Source: Sinomicrobium kalidii (GTDB lineage: Bacteria > Bacteroidota > Bacteroidia > Flavobacteriales > Flavobacteriaceae). From it: a stretch of 64,000 nucleotides of DNA. Below the pieces are notes generated by a model. It had not been told where the DNA came from, ran no database searches, and saw only the letters and a list, made by a program, of their open reading frames with translations. Positions 18,417 to 27,693 of the stretch are shown here, in pieces (the first letter of the stretch is position 1; the number at the start of each line of letters is the position of its first letter). The stretch covers positions 2,294,001 through 2,358,000 of the forward strand of contig NZ_CP089211.1 in the NCBI RefSeq assembly GCF_021183825.1, read 5' to 3'. The translations under genes were made by a program, and so were the position numbers.

Positions 18417-19100
18417 TTATTGTTCAACGATCTTTCCGCCCAAGAATGTTTGTTTGTCTATGACTTTCGGTTTACCGTATATCCTGATCGTGCCGCCAGC
18501 CTTCACTTTGGCCTCCACATATTCCGAAGCATTTACATAAGCCGTCCCCCCGGCATTGACATTGATCGTTGTCTGCTCCGTTTTCAAATTATCTCCTTCA
18601 TATTGTCCACCTGTATTAACGTGTACATCCTGGTTCTTAGCTGTTCCCCTTATTTCCAGAATACCTCCCGTAATTGTCTTGGCATCCAGTTTTTCCAGTT
18701 CCACGTCAATATCAATCTCGCCACCTTCCTGGGCCTTCAGTTTCAGGGCCACCTGTTTAAATGTTTCCGGTGATGAAATGAAAGCATTTTCATTGACATC
18801 AATGACGCTCAGCTTTTGGTTGTAATGTATTTCCACAAAAGTCCTGTGCCCACTAAAGGTCTTTTTTAACTGCATCCGTATTTTAAGGTTTCCGTTATTG
18901 TTCACGGCCCGTACTTCGGTAGCATCTTCTCCGGAAATAATCACTTTGTTCTCATTTGATGGAATAAGCTGTGCCGAAATACCGTCAAAAACCTTTACCG
19001 TATCGAATTTTCCGGTCTCCTTGGTGATCTTATCCTGGGAAAAACCAAGGGCAACAGTAAAAAACAAAACAAGAAAATATACCCGTTTCATAAACCTCAT
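18417..19100 (-). CDS. DUF2807 / head-GIN domain secreted protein
   Basis: A 227-residue protein with a signal peptide (MKRVYFLVLFFTVALGFSQ from residue 4) and a right-handed beta-helix-like head-GIN domain (DUF2807), whose repeats run through residues 110-220 (TGGILEIRGTAKNQDVHVNTG region). Periodic Gly-Gly turns such as NAGGTAYVNASEYVEAKVKAGG are typical. The protein is exported to the periplasm or cell surface. The function is unknown, and the adhesin-like label in databases is not supported by experiment that I can name. It is followed closely by the LysE-like gene. Confidence 0.8.
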   Translation of the reverse strand: MRFMKRVYFLVLFFTVALGFSQDKITKETGKFDTVKVFDGISAQLIPSNENKVIISGEDATEVRAVNNNGNLKIRMQLKKTFSGHRTFVEIHYNQKLSVIDVNENAFISSPETFKQVALKLKAQEGGEIDIDVELEKLDAKTITGGILEIRGTAKNQDVHVNTGGQYEGDNLKTEQTTINVNAGGTAYVNASEYVEAKVKAGGTIRIYGKPKVIDKQTFLGGKIVEQ

Positions 19101-19167
19101 TTTTTAATTACTATACAAAACTAATGCATTACGCCAACAATAAGTATTCCAAAATGTCTAAAATACC

Positions 19168-21363
19168 CTATTCTCCCGCTTTTCCGAGCAAATCAAAATC
19201 AAGATGCCGTTTTATGAGGTCAGTGCTCTTCACTTTGACTATTACTTCATCACCCAGTTGGTACATGTTCTTGGTAACTTCCCCTACCAGGGCATACTGC
19301 TTATCGTCAAAGACATAATAGTCGTCCCGAATATCGCGTATCCGTATCATGCCTTCGCATTTGTTTTCAATGATTTCCACATAAATGCCCCATTCGGTCA
19401 CACCGGAGATCACTCCGACAAATTCCTGATCCGTACGCTCTTCCATGAACTTGATCTGCATGTATTTAATGGAATCGCGTTCTGCATTTACTGCGAGGTT
19501 CTCCATACTGGAAGAATGACGGCACCGCTCTTCGTACTCTTCTTCTTTTGCAGAATCCGCACCATCCAGATAATGTTGAAGCAAACGGTGTACCATAACA
19601 TCGGGATACCTTCGTATCGGTGATGTAAAATGGGTATAAAAATCAAATGCCAATCCGTAATGCCCGATATTATGCGTGGTATATTCTGCCTTACTCATGG
19701 TTCGTATGGCCAAAGTATCTACCAGGTTTTGTTCCTTTTTCCCCTGCACTTCTTCCAGAAGGCTGTTTAAAGAACTTGTAATGGTTTTTCTGCTCTTCAT
19801 GTTAAGAGCGTATCCAAACCTGGAAATAACGCCCTGTAACTGCATTAATTTTTCGTCGTCCGGTTCGTCGTGTACCCGATATACAAATGTTTTCTGCGGT
19901 TTCTTCCTCCCGATGAATTCTGCAACCTTTTTGTTGGCCAGTAACATGAATTCCTCGATCAGTTTGTTGGCATCCTTGGCCTCCTTGAAATAAACTCCGG
20001 TAGGTACCTTATCCTCGTCCAGATGAAACTTCACTTCCACCTTGTCAAACGAAATGGCTCCCATGCGCATCCGCCTGGTGCGCATTTTCTTTGCCAGCCT
20101 GTCCAGGTTGCATATCGCTTCGGCCGTTTCCTTCTCCACTTTATAAGCTTTTCCCGTGAGTGATACCGCTTCCGGAACTTCATTGTTTCCGCTTTCCAGA
20201 ATTGCCTGCGCTTCTTCATAAGCAAATCTGCGGTCAGAATACGTTACGGTACGGCCAAACCACTGGTTTAACACCTCGGCCTTGTCATTCATTTCAAAAA
20301 CCGCCGAAAAGGTGTACTTTTCTTCCTGCGGACGCAGGGAACAGGCGTTGTTGGACAATATTTCGGGCAGCATCGGTACCACGCGGTCTACCAGGTAGAC
20401 GGAAGTGGCCCTGTTATATGCTTCTTCATCCAGCAAAGTACCGGGAACCACGTAGTGCGATACATCGGCTATGTGTATGCCTATTTCATAATTACCGTTG
20501 TCCAGCACCCGGAACGACAACGCGTCGTCAAAGTCCTTGGCATCCCTGGGATCAATTGTAAATGTAAGTACGTCGCGCATATCACGACGTTTTTTTATTT
20601 CTTCGGGAGTAATTGAAGTATCCAGTTTATTGGCAAAGTGTTCCACTTCTTCCGGGAAGGTATAAGGCAAACCGTATTCCGCCAGTATAGCGTGAATTTC
20701 GGTGTCGTGGTCGCCCGGTTTCCCGAAGACCTCTGTAATTCTTCCGTAAGGCGAATCTGCCTTTTCCGGCCATTCCGTGATCTCCACCAGTACCTTATCC
20801 CCGTTTTCCGCACCGTTTATTTTATTTTTAGCTACAAAAATATCCGAATACATCCTGAAATCCGTAGGCAATACGAAAGCAAAATTCTTTTGTATCTGTA
20901 CAATTCCCACAAAAGCCGTTTTCTTCCTGGAGATGACCTTAGTGATCTCTCCTTCCAGCTTTTTACTGTTTTTTCTTCGTCTGGGAAAGACATACACTTC
21001 CACTTCATCGCCATGGAATGCCCTGTTTAACATATTTGAAGGCACAAATACATCCTGGTCAAGGTCATCGCACACCACGTACGCATTTCCCCTTCCGGTA
21101 ACATCTACGGTTCCCGTGAAATAATTCTTTGAAGGTATGGCCCGGTATCTACCGCGCTCCACCTCTTCGATTTTTTCCTTTTCCTTGAGCTGGCCCAGTT
21201 TTTTTATAAGCAGATTTCTTCCGTTAGTATCTTTTATTCCCAGTCTGGAAGCTAATTGTTTATAGTTAAAGGATTCTTTTGGATTCTTCTCCAGTACAGA
21301 AAAAATACCTTTCGTAATCTCATTCTTTTTCTGTTTTTCTGCATGTTTTTTCTTTCTTGACAT
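19168..21363 (-). CDS. rnr: Ribonuclease R (exoribonuclease II family)
   Basis: A 731-residue 3'-5' exoribonuclease that degrades structured RNA. Domains in order: a basic N-terminus (SRKKKHAEKQKK), a winged-helix HTH at about residues 15-65, cold-shock domains at 75-220, the catalytic RNB domain at 250-575, and a C-terminal S1 domain at 625-715. The catalytic acidic motif is TIDPRDAKDFDDALSF, containing the four Asp that bind the metals. The RNB end has TSPIRRYPDVMVHR. Length and order are normal. It borders the candidate replication origin region to the right, separated by two small genes on the other strand. Confidence 0.96.
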   Translation of the reverse strand: MSRKKKHAEKQKKNEITKGIFSVLEKNPKESFNYKQLASRLGIKDTNGRNLLIKKLGQLKEKEKIEEVERGRYRAIPSKNYFTGTVDVTGRGNAYVVCDDLDQDVFVPSNMLNRAFHGDEVEVYVFPRRRKNSKKLEGEITKVISRKKTAFVGIVQIQKNFAFVLPTDFRMYSDIFVAKNKINGAENGDKVLVEITEWPEKADSPYGRITEVFGKPGDHDTEIHAILAEYGLPYTFPEEVEHFANKLDTSITPEEIKKRRDMRDVLTFTIDPRDAKDFDDALSFRVLDNGNYEIGIHIADVSHYVVPGTLLDEEAYNRATSVYLVDRVVPMLPEILSNNACSLRPQEEKYTFSAVFEMNDKAEVLNQWFGRTVTYSDRRFAYEEAQAILESGNNEVPEAVSLTGKAYKVEKETAEAICNLDRLAKKMRTRRMRMGAISFDKVEVKFHLDEDKVPTGVYFKEAKDANKLIEEFMLLANKKVAEFIGRKKPQKTFVYRVHDEPDDEKLMQLQGVISRFGYALNMKSRKTITSSLNSLLEEVQGKKEQNLVDTLAIRTMSKAEYTTHNIGHYGLAFDFYTHFTSPIRRYPDVMVHRLLQHYLDGADSAKEEEYEERCRHSSSMENLAVNAERDSIKYMQIKFMEERTDQEFVGVISGVTEWGIYVEIIENKCEGMIRIRDIRDDYYVFDDKQYALVGEVTKNMYQLGDEVIVKVKSTDLIKRHLDFDLLGKAGE

Positions 21364-21501
21364 ATAATCGTTTCTATTAAAGCTGAAAAGTACAAATAAT
21401 AATTGAAGTAGTATTCAGGTAAGGGAAAGTTAAAATTATATTAAAATTGGTGTAACAATTCGTCCATATCTTCGTCTTATATAGTAAAAAGGAGTCTGCT
21501 C

Positions 21502-21663
21502 TTGAAAAAAGTTTATAAAATAATAGCTGTTTTTGTACTTATCCTCATTACGGGAATACTGTCGTTCATACACTATATCGACAACGCTCTCGACCAAAAA
21601 GAAGGTTTGAGGGAAGTGCGTACGGTTAATGAAACTTCAACTTCCTATACCAAAATATTTTAG
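21502..21663 (+). CDS. Small single-pass membrane protein (53 aa)
   Basis: A short gene starting with TTG, preceded by a good GGAG Shine-Dalgarno sequence 7 bases upstream, which is unusual for this phylum and fixes the start. The product begins MKKVYKIIAVFVLILITGIL, a classic N-terminal membrane helix, followed by a 30-residue charged tail ending TSYTKIF. No family is recognised. It lies between rnr (divergent) and the DUF2007 gene, 58 bases before the latter on the same strand. It is credible on start signal and hydrophobic profile, but needs homologues. Confidence 0.5.
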   Translation: MKKVYKIIAVFVLILITGILSFIHYIDNALDQKEGLREVRTVNETSTSYTKIF

Positions 21664-21721
21664 CAAATATCCGTCTATTTTTTTATTTTTATCAAAGAAG
21701 TTAACCAACAATGTGTTTCAC

Positions 21722-21964
21722 ATGGAAGATTTTGTAGTGGTGGCTACTTTCACCTATCCGCACGAATATACGGTACTTCGTCATATCCTGGAGGACGAAG
21801 GCATTCCACACGTGTTTGAAAACGAAACCATGGTTAATATTACCCCTTTCTATTCCAATGCTCTCGGCGGTATCAGGCTCAAGGTTCACAAATCATGTGT
21901 TGAAGCTGCCCGGACTATTATAAAAGACCTTGATGACAACAGTTCTTTTATGCGAATCGTCTGA
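21722..21964 (+). CDS. DUF2007 domain protein
   Basis: An 80-residue protein starting MEDFVVVATFTYPHEYTVLR, which is the DUF2007 N-terminus (a small ferredoxin-like fold, often called putative signal-transducing protein). The later ENETMVNITPFYSNALGGIRLKV-type region and the C-terminal amphipathic helix with AARTIIKDL match the family. The function is unknown; some homologues bind PII-like partners. An upstream reading in the same frame lacks family character. The start region contains a weak parS-like word (TGTTTCACATGGAAGA). It is the last gene before the candidate origin gap. Confidence 0.75.
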   Translation: MEDFVVVATFTYPHEYTVLRHILEDEGIPHVFENETMVNITPFYSNALGGIRLKVHKSCVEAARTIIKDLDDNSSFMRIV

Positions 21965-22551
21965 AACAATCTACTTCTTCCTGCTTCACGTTTACATCAG
22001 ACATCACCGAATTTTATGACTACCTTTAATTTTGTTTACACATAACGATTTCTGAAAAGTAATTAACACCAGTTATAATATCTATCATATTTCTTTTTTA
22101 TAAAAAAATCTTTTTGGTGGGTATTATAGCCTGTTAATTTGTGGAGTAAAATTTTCCGGAAAAACTTGACTTCGGGGTTTATTAAAAAATATCCCCGGAA
22201 GTTAACAGGCAATTAAAAATGTAAAGGATTAATTTATACCGCAAAACACAAAGTAATTAACAGTTGTCAACAACTGTGAACAAGCCGTTATTTTTAATAA
22301 ATAAGCTATTAATAACTGTTGATAAACCGGTATTGAAGTTTAATAACCGGCGAAGAAAAATTAAAAGAAATGTTTTGTATTCTTCGCGGATAAAATCATA
22401 TTGCAATATAAATCGATATATGCAAATTTACTTGTCAGTAAATAATCTATAAATATCAACAATCTATGTTAAGTTACAATGAACTGAAGATTAATTAATT
22501 ATAAAATTAAATTAACAAGGCTGTTTATAGGTGTTAAAATGGCTTATTTAG
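21965..22551. other. Candidate replication origin (oriC), AT-rich non-coding
   Basis: A gap of over 580 bases without a credible gene. It contains DnaA-box-like words with one or two mismatches to TTATCCACA: TGTTGATAA (22317-22325), TGTGAACAA (22275-22283) and TTGTCAACA (22264-22272), clustered within 62 bases, with an inverted repeat CAGTTG-TCAA-CAACTG. This is followed by an AT-rich stretch at 22,340-22,550, like a duplex-unwinding element. Hand counts on the + strand in two minus-strand genes give G37/C61 (7201-7380, mnmG) against G53/C43 (26341-26520, lepA), as expected for a skew switch between them. parS-like sites lie 9-16 kb away. dnaA is not in the window. Confidence 0.5.
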
Positions 22552-22559
22552 TACCTTTG
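22552..22559 (+). promoter_or_regulatory. -7 element of rpiB promoter
   Basis: TACCTTTG matches TAnnTTTG, 28 bases before the rpiB start. Confidence 0.5.
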
Positions 22560-22587
22560 TAATTGGTAATAATAAACATTTGATACG

Positions 22588-23022
22588 ATGAAAATATCCA
22601 TAGGGAACGATCATGCGGGCACGGAATACAAATTTGCGGTAAAAGAACTTCTGGAAGACATGGGCATTGAAGTGATCAACCACGGAACGGATGAAAGTTC
22701 AAGCGTGGATTATCCCGATTTTGTACATCCGGTTGCTGATGATGTGGAAAAAGGTACGGTAGATTGCGGTATTATTATATGCGGAAGTGGCAACGGTGCT
22801 TCGATGACTGCCAACAAACACCAGGGTGTCCGCGCTGCCCTTTGCTGGACCAGGGAAATAGCAGAACTGGCCAGGGAGCACAACAATGCCAATATTCTGA
22901 GTATTCCCGCCCGGTTTACTTCACTTCCCCAGACGCTGGATATGGTAAAGGTATTTTTGAATACAAAATTTGAAGGCGGAAGGCATGAGAACAGGATCAA
23001 CAAGATCCCGGTCAGTTGCTGA
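22588..23022 (+). CDS. rpiB: Ribose 5-phosphate isomerase B
   Basis: A 144-residue enzyme of the RpiB/LacA-LacB family that interconverts ribose 5-phosphate and ribulose 5-phosphate in the non-oxidative pentose phosphate pathway. Family signatures: ISIGNDHAGTEYKF at the N-terminus (the family DHAG motif), the NHGTDESSSVDYPD segment, and the catalytic loop GIIICGSGNGASMTANK, where Cys acts as base. Here the usual GTG segment reads GSGNGASM. The later HNNANILSIPARF is also conserved. It is the first gene to the right of the candidate origin, with a recognisable -7 element. Confidence 0.94.
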   Translation: MKISIGNDHAGTEYKFAVKELLEDMGIEVINHGTDESSSVDYPDFVHPVADDVEKGTVDCGIIICGSGNGASMTANKHQGVRAALCWTREIAELAREHNNANILSIPARFTSLPQTLDMVKVFLNTKFEGGRHENRINKIPVSC

Positions 23023-23067
23023 CCGGCCGGGTTGTATTTGTAAATATTAGTGTATTGACAGTTCCCT

Positions 23068-23532
23068 ATGCTTTCTATTTCCGTAAAAACTTTTGACGAA
23101 CTTTCGAGAGACGAGTTGTACGACATGCTGCAACTGCGTTCCGAGGTTTTTGTAGTGGAACAGGATTGCGTATATCAGGATATTGACGGGAAAGACCGGA
23201 AAGCACTGCATCTGATCGGTAAAAAAGAGGACAGGATCGTGGCCTACACCCGGTTATTCCCCGGCGGAGGTTATTTTGAGGAAGCGAGTATAGGGCGTGT
23301 GGTAGTGCACGGGAAAGAACGCGAATATGGTTATGGTCATGACATCATAGAAGCCTCCGTAAAGGCTATTGAAGATCGTTTTGAGGAATTCAGAATAAAA
23401 ATATCGGCACAGAAATACCTGATCCGGTTTTATGAAAAGCACGGTTTTGTCCCTGTAGGTAAGGAATACCTGGAAGACGGCATTCCCCATATAGCAATGA
23501 TAAGGGAATCATCCGCAGGAAAAAATTCCTGA
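23068..23532 (+). CDS. ElaA-type GNAT N-acetyltransferase
   Basis: A 154-residue member of the ElaA subgroup. It shows the typical N-terminal LRSEVFVVEQDCVYQDIDG, followed by AYTRLFPGG, the motif-A region IGRVVVHGKEREYGYGHDII, and YEKHGFVPVGKEYLEDGIPH, which ends the family domain. The substrate is unknown. It follows rpiB by 45 bases on the same strand, and its stop codon lies inside a terminator hairpin shared with the convergent mtgA gene. Confidence 0.88.
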   Translation: MLSISVKTFDELSRDELYDMLQLRSEVFVVEQDCVYQDIDGKDRKALHLIGKKEDRIVAYTRLFPGGGYFEEASIGRVVVHGKEREYGYGHDIIEASVKAIEDRFEEFRIKISAQKYLIRFYEKHGFVPVGKEYLEDGIPHIAMIRESSAGKNS

Positions 23533-23553
23533 GGAAGTATTTCAGGGATTTTT
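23524..23553. terminator. Terminator between elaA-like gene and mtgA
   Basis: AATTCCTGA/TCAGGGATT form a 9-bp stem with one G-T pair and a 9-base loop, followed by T residues on the + strand. The upstream A-run makes it possibly bidirectional. It overlaps the stop codons of both convergent genes. Confidence 0.6.
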
Positions 23554-24233
23554 CATAATTCCAGTCTTCCGTAATAAGTCATTTGCCGGGTTATCCAGTT
23601 TATCCTTCCCCGTATGTAACCTGAAGGCGGATGGGCCACGTATTTTCTCGGGCCGGGCAAAACAGCCGCTATAGCAGCCGCCTGTTTTTTGTTGAGGTTT
23701 TCAGCGGGGATGTTGAACCAGAATACGGCTGCCGCTTCTGCTCCGTAAATGCCATCTCCCATTTCAATAGAATTGAGGTATACTTCCAGGATGCGTTCTT
23801 TGCTCCACAACAACTCTATGAGAAAGGTAAAATAGGTTTCCAGTGCTTTCCGGAACCAGCTTCTTTGCGGCCATAAAAACACGTTTTTTGCGGTTTGCTG
23901 GCTAATGGTACTCCCTCCCCTGAGACGGTTTCCCTTCAGATTGTTTTCATAGGCCTTTTCAATAGCGTCGAAATCAAAGCCGTTGTGTTTTGTGAAATTC
24001 TGGTCTTCACTGCAAATAACGGCAAGCTGCAGGGTTTTTGATATTTTTTCGAGGGGCACCCAATCGTGTTTCATAACGATGCTTTTTCCCTCCTGTTGTT
24101 GTTCTATGCTCCGGATGACCATAAGCGGAGTGATATAGACGGGACACCACCTGTAAAAAAGTACCAGCAAAACGGATATAAGGACGAACCAAAAGATACA
24201 TTTTGCTATAAATCTTGCTATTCTGCTTATCAT
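23553..24233 (-). CDS. mtgA: Monofunctional biosynthetic peptidoglycan transglycosylase
   Basis: A 226-residue GT51 glycosyltransferase that polymerises lipid II into glycan strands. An N-terminal membrane helix (residues 11-28, KCIFWFVLISVLLVLFYRW) anchors it. The GT51 motifs follow in order: EDQNFTKHNGFD with the catalytic Glu, RGGSTISQQTAKN, and KERILEVYLNSIEMGDGIYG. There is no transpeptidase domain, so this is the monofunctional form. It begins one base after the stop of the upstream FAD oxidoreductase gene, implying one transcript, although the functional link is not obvious. Confidence 0.94.
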   Translation of the reverse strand: MISRIARFIAKCIFWFVLISVLLVLFYRWCPVYITPLMVIRSIEQQQEGKSIVMKHDWVPLEKISKTLQLAVICSEDQNFTKHNGFDFDAIEKAYENNLKGNRLRGGSTISQQTAKNVFLWPQRSWFRKALETYFTFLIELLWSKERILEVYLNSIEMGDGIYGAEAAAVFWFNIPAENLNKKQAAAIAAVLPGPRKYVAHPPSGYIRGRINWITRQMTYYGRLEL

Positions 24234-24234
24234 A

Positions 24235-25350
24235 TCAATCTGTCAATGCTGCCAGTTCCTTACCTGTCCATGTACCTATGGCAATGCCTATTCCGCCTAA
24301 ACGGACACCGCAGTAAACATTATCCGAGAGTTGTTTGACTATCGGATTTTTTTGTTTTCCTACGCCCATGATTCCGCTCCATCGCTGTTCCGTTTCATGG
24401 GGAATTCCGGGAAGTATAACGGTTTTCAGGATATGTTCCAATCGGTCCTGTATGATCTTTGTTTCGCCGAAAGTGATGGTAGTTTCCCCGGTAATATCCA
24501 GGTTTCTCCCGCCACCAAACAATATCCTGTTCCCTACGTTACGGAAGTAATAATATCCTTTTTCAAGGTGAAAGGTTCCCTTGATCTTTAGATTTTCTAT
24601 CGGTTTTGTGATCAATACCTGTGCCCTGGCCGGGAAAACGTCTTCCTGTATCAGGTTGGAGGAAAAACCGTTGGTAGCAATGAACAGCTTTTTTGTAAAA
24701 AATTCAAAATGATCGGTTTTTACCGTCACTTTATTACCGGTATCCTCAAAGTCCAGTACTTCTGTGGCATTGAGTAGGTGTATGTCTTTTTCGGCACAGT
24801 GTTTTAAGAGAGCCTGCATCATTTTTCCGGTATTTATCTGCCCTTCAAAGGGTGTAAAAATATACCGGTCCTGAATTTCCCCGAGACCGAATACATTTTT
24901 TTTGACCGAAAAGGCATCATCATTAAACACGGGGCGCAGGAGGTTATTGATCCGGTTTATATTGTCCATACAGGTTTCAAAAAACTCCGGATCATTTTTC
25001 AGAAATAATTCCTGGCCACCATACCGGAGATAGTCCATGGTTTTGTCACCCAGGTTTTCTCTGAGCAATTCAAGGCCCTTCCAGCGCTTTTTCACGAGGT
25101 TTACCATTTCTTCTTCGGTAGATGTGTTCAGGTCGTCCAGAAGCTCGGAAATGCTGCCAAAACAGGCAAATCCGGCATTTTTGGTACTGGCGCCCTGGGG
25201 AAGCAGTCCTTTTTCCAGGACAAGTATCTTAGATTTCGGGTGTTTTTCTCGAAGGGCAAGGGCACAGTTAAGTCCGGTAATACCACTGCCTGTAATGGTA
25301 AAATCGATATCGGAGATCCATTCCGTTTTTTCCCAGTACGAAAATTGCAT
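24235..25350 (-). CDS. FAD-dependent oxidoreductase (DadA-like)
   Basis: A 371-residue protein of the D-amino-acid oxidase/glycine oxidase family (DAO). The dinucleotide-binding motif is FTITGSGITGLNCALAL near residue 20, and the family segment KGLLPQGASTKNAGFACFG follows. The C-terminal GVRLGGIGIAIGTWTGKELA is the second FAD-contact motif. It probably oxidises an amine or amino acid; the substrate is not predictable. It is followed directly by mtgA. Confidence 0.86.
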   Translation of the reverse strand: MQFSYWEKTEWISDIDFTITGSGITGLNCALALREKHPKSKILVLEKGLLPQGASTKNAGFACFGSISELLDDLNTSTEEEMVNLVKKRWKGLELLRENLGDKTMDYLRYGGQELFLKNDPEFFETCMDNINRINNLLRPVFNDDAFSVKKNVFGLGEIQDRYIFTPFEGQINTGKMMQALLKHCAEKDIHLLNATEVLDFEDTGNKVTVKTDHFEFFTKKLFIATNGFSSNLIQEDVFPARAQVLITKPIENLKIKGTFHLEKGYYYFRNVGNRILFGGGRNLDITGETTITFGETKIIQDRLEHILKTVILPGIPHETEQRWSGIMGVGKQKNPIVKQLSDNVYCGVRLGGIGIAIGTWTGKELAALTD

Positions 25351-25498
25351 AAGTATGAAATTACGGTATCATTATAAGGTGAAACCCGATTCGGGTTTTT
25401 CCGTGAAAAAAATCAGAAGTTCAAGTTAAGAAAATTATACAATATCACCGGGCGTAAAATGGTAACGGAAAGATAAAAAGTACAGGTACCGTAGCAGT

Positions 25499-25678
25499 TC
25501 AGGACGTTTTCTTTTTTAGTAATCCAAGCGTAAGGCCGATCCCCACACCTGTTATGGTACCCAGTATGAAATCCAGCCACAGGATGTCTTCTCCCGAGGT
25601 TGTATGATATACCGTCGAGGCAATTATACCGAACATGAAAATAAGGATACCGGACAATTTTAAAAACCTGTATTTCAT
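25499..25678 (-). CDS. Small two-helix membrane protein (59 aa)
   Basis: A short gene whose product starts MKYRFLKLSGILIFMFGIIA and continues through a short loop (VYHTTSGEDILW) into a second hydrophobic helix rich in Gly (LGTITGVGIGLTLGLL), ending KKKTS. The composition is that of a genuine inner-membrane hairpin. A different, longer open frame overlaps it but has no protein-like character. No family is recognised. It sits between lepA (downstream side) and the FAD oxidoreductase gene, on the same strand as both. Confidence 0.55.
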   Translation of the reverse strand: MKYRFLKLSGILIFMFGIIASTVYHTTSGEDILWLDFILGTITGVGIGLTLGLLKKKTS

Positions 25679-25752
25679 TATGAATTAATATTTTACCCTT
25701 TAAATGTAACGAATAAAAGGACAAAATAAAAATGAAATGCGAATTCCGGTCT

Positions 25753-27549
25753 TTAATCGTTTAGTTTCAGTACGGCCATAAACGCTTGCTGTGGTATTTC
25801 CACATTACCTACCTGGCGCATGCGTTTTTTCCCTTTCTTCTGCTTTTCCAGCAGTTTTCGTTTACGGGAAATATCCCCCCCGTAACATTTGGCCGTAACG
25901 TCTTTCCGCAGGGCCTTGATGGTTTCGCGGGAAATGATCTTCGCCCCTGTTGCGGCCTGTATCGGAATGTCGAATTGCTGACGCGGGATGAGTTCCTTGA
26001 GTTTTTCGCACATCTTTTTCCCGATGTTATAGGCATTATCGGCATGTATCAGCGCCGAGAGTGCATCTACCGACTGGCCGTTGAGAAGAATATCCACTTT
26101 GACCAGTTTGGAAGTCCGCATGCCTATGGGCGAATAGTCGAACGAGGCATATCCCCTGGAAACGGTTTTTAAGCGGTCGTAAAAGTCAAATACGATCTCG
26201 GCGAGCGGAATATCAAAAGCGAGTTCCACCCTTTCCGGGGTCAGGTAAGTCTGGTTGGTGATCTGTCCGCGTTTTTCTATACAAAGACTCATTACCGGGC
26301 CTACATAATCGGATTTGGTAATGATAGTGGCCTTGATATAGGGCTCCTCCACCCTGTCCAGTTTGGACGGTTCGGGGAGGTCGGACGGGTTATTTACGAC
26401 AACAGCCGTTTCCGGATCTTTTTTGGTGTAGGCCAGGTAGGATACGTTGGGTACCGTGGTAATCACGGTCATGTCGAATTCGCGTTCCAGCCGTTCCTGT
26501 ATGATCTCCATATGAAGCATACCGAGGAACCCGCAACGGAAACCGAAACCGAGTGCGGCCGAACTTTCCGGGGTGAAGACCAGCGAAGCGTCGTTCAGTT
26601 GTAACTTTTCCATGGAGGCCCGCAGTTCTTCGTAATCTTCGGTATCCACGGGGTAGATTCCGGCGAATACCATCGGCTTGACATTCTCAAAGCCGGCGAT
26701 CATGTTCTGTGTGGGTGTTTTGGCATCGGTGATGGTATCCCCTACCTTGACCTCCCGGGCTTCCTTGATTCCGGATATCAAATAGCCTACATCCCCGGTC
26801 TTGATCACATTTTTAGGTACTTGCGTTAGTTTGAGCGTTCCGATCTCATCGGCATAGTATTCTTTTTGGGTGGCCATGAATTTTATCTTCTGGCCCTTGG
26901 TGATTTCACCGTTCATCACCCGGAAAATAACCTCAACGCCCCGGAAAGGGTTATAAACCGAATCGAAGATCATGGCCTGTAACGGTTCGTCGGGAATTCC
27001 TTTCGGAGGGGGCACACGTTCTATAATGGCCTCCACTATTTTGTCTACCCCGAGTCCCGTTTTACCGCTGGCAGGGATTACTTCTTCGGGTTTGCATCCC
27101 AGCAGGTCTACGATATCGTCGGTCACTTCTTCCGGATTGGCACTGGGGAGGTCCACCTTGTTCAGTACCGGAATGATCTCCAGGTCGTTTTCGAGGGCCA
27201 GGTACAGGTTGGAAATGGTCTGTGCCTGTATGCTTTGTGCGGCATCTACCACCAGCAATGCACCTTCACAGGCGGCGATGGACCGGGATACTTCATAAGA
27301 GAAGTCCACGTGTCCGGGGGTATCGATCAGGTTCAGGGTATAATGTTCCCCGTTGTGTATGTATTCCATCTGGATGGCATGGGATTTAATGGTAATACCC
27401 CGCTCCCTTTCCAGGTCCATATTGTCGAGTAACTGGTTTTGCTTTTCCCGCTCCGTTACTGATCCGGTGTAGTCCAGCAGCCTGTCGGCCAGGGTACTTT
27501 TACCGTGGTCTATATGGGCAATAATGCAAAAATTCCGGATGTACTTCAT
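25753..27549 (-). CDS. lepA: Elongation factor 4 (LepA)
   Basis: A 598-residue translational GTPase that back-translocates or remodels stalled ribosomes. G1 is [17 protein letters not shown]3 is DTPGHVDF, and G4 is NKVD. Domains II, III and V follow, and the LepA-specific C-terminal domain ends with [20 protein letters not shown] and the conserved [10 protein letters not shown]. Length is normal. The leader contains a near-perfect 19-bp palindrome just before the start. Confidence 0.97.
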   Translation of the reverse strand: MKYIRNFCIIAHIDHGKSTLADRLLDYTGSVTEREKQNQLLDNMDLERERGITIKSHAIQMEYIHNGEHYTLNLIDTPGHVDFSYEVSRSIAACEGALLVVDAAQSIQAQTISNLYLALENDLEIIPVLNKVDLPSANPEEVTDDIVDLLGCKPEEVIPASGKTGLGVDKIVEAIIERVPPPKGIPDEPLQAMIFDSVYNPFRGVEVIFRVMNGEITKGQKIKFMATQKEYYADEIGTLKLTQVPKNVIKTGDVGYLISGIKEAREVKVGDTITDAKTPTQNMIAGFENVKPMVFAGIYPVDTEDYEELRASMEKLQLNDASLVFTPESSAALGFGFRCGFLGMLHMEIIQERLEREFDMTVITTVPNVSYLAYTKKDPETAVVVNNPSDLPEPSKLDRVEEPYIKATIITKSDYVGPVMSLCIEKRGQITNQTYLTPERVELAFDIPLAEIVFDFYDRLKTVSRGYASFDYSPIGMRTSKLVKVDILLNGQSVDALSALIHADNAYNIGKKMCEKLKELIPRQQFDIPIQAATGAKIISRETIKALRKDVTAKCYGGDISRKRKLLEKQKKGKKRMRQVGNVEIPQQAFMAVLKLND

Positions 27550-27572
27550 AGCAAATGTTATATGCCCATGCC

Positions 27573-27591
27573 ACCCGGTTTCAAACCGGGT
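27573..27591. repeat. 19-base palindrome in the lepA leader
   Basis: ACCCGGTTT-C-AAACCGGGT is perfectly symmetrical around one base. It lies 24-42 bases upstream of the lepA start, downstream of the predicted -7 element, so it would be transcribed. Confidence 0.5.
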
Positions 27592-27614
27592 AGCATAAGG
27601 ACAGGTTTAATTTG

Positions 27615-27622
27615 CAAATATA
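27615..27622 (-). promoter_or_regulatory. -7 element of lepA promoter
   Basis: On the minus strand the sequence reads TATATTTG (TAnnTTTG), about 66 bases upstream of the lepA start. No clear TTG partner is seen at the -33 position. Confidence 0.4.
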
Positions 27623-27693
27623 ATTTTATTTTTGGGTATTTCCGTTTTTTAAATGAGCTGTCCGGTCGGGGAAAATTTCTCCCTGACAAAAGA

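Noticed and set aside
21714..21729. TGTTTCACATGGAAGA as a further parS site
   Set aside because: The core is CACATG, not CACGTG, and the right arm does not match, so it was left out of the site list.
25413..25724. A 103-codon open frame on the minus strand
   Set aside because: It overlaps the better two-helix small protein in another frame and has no recognisable property.
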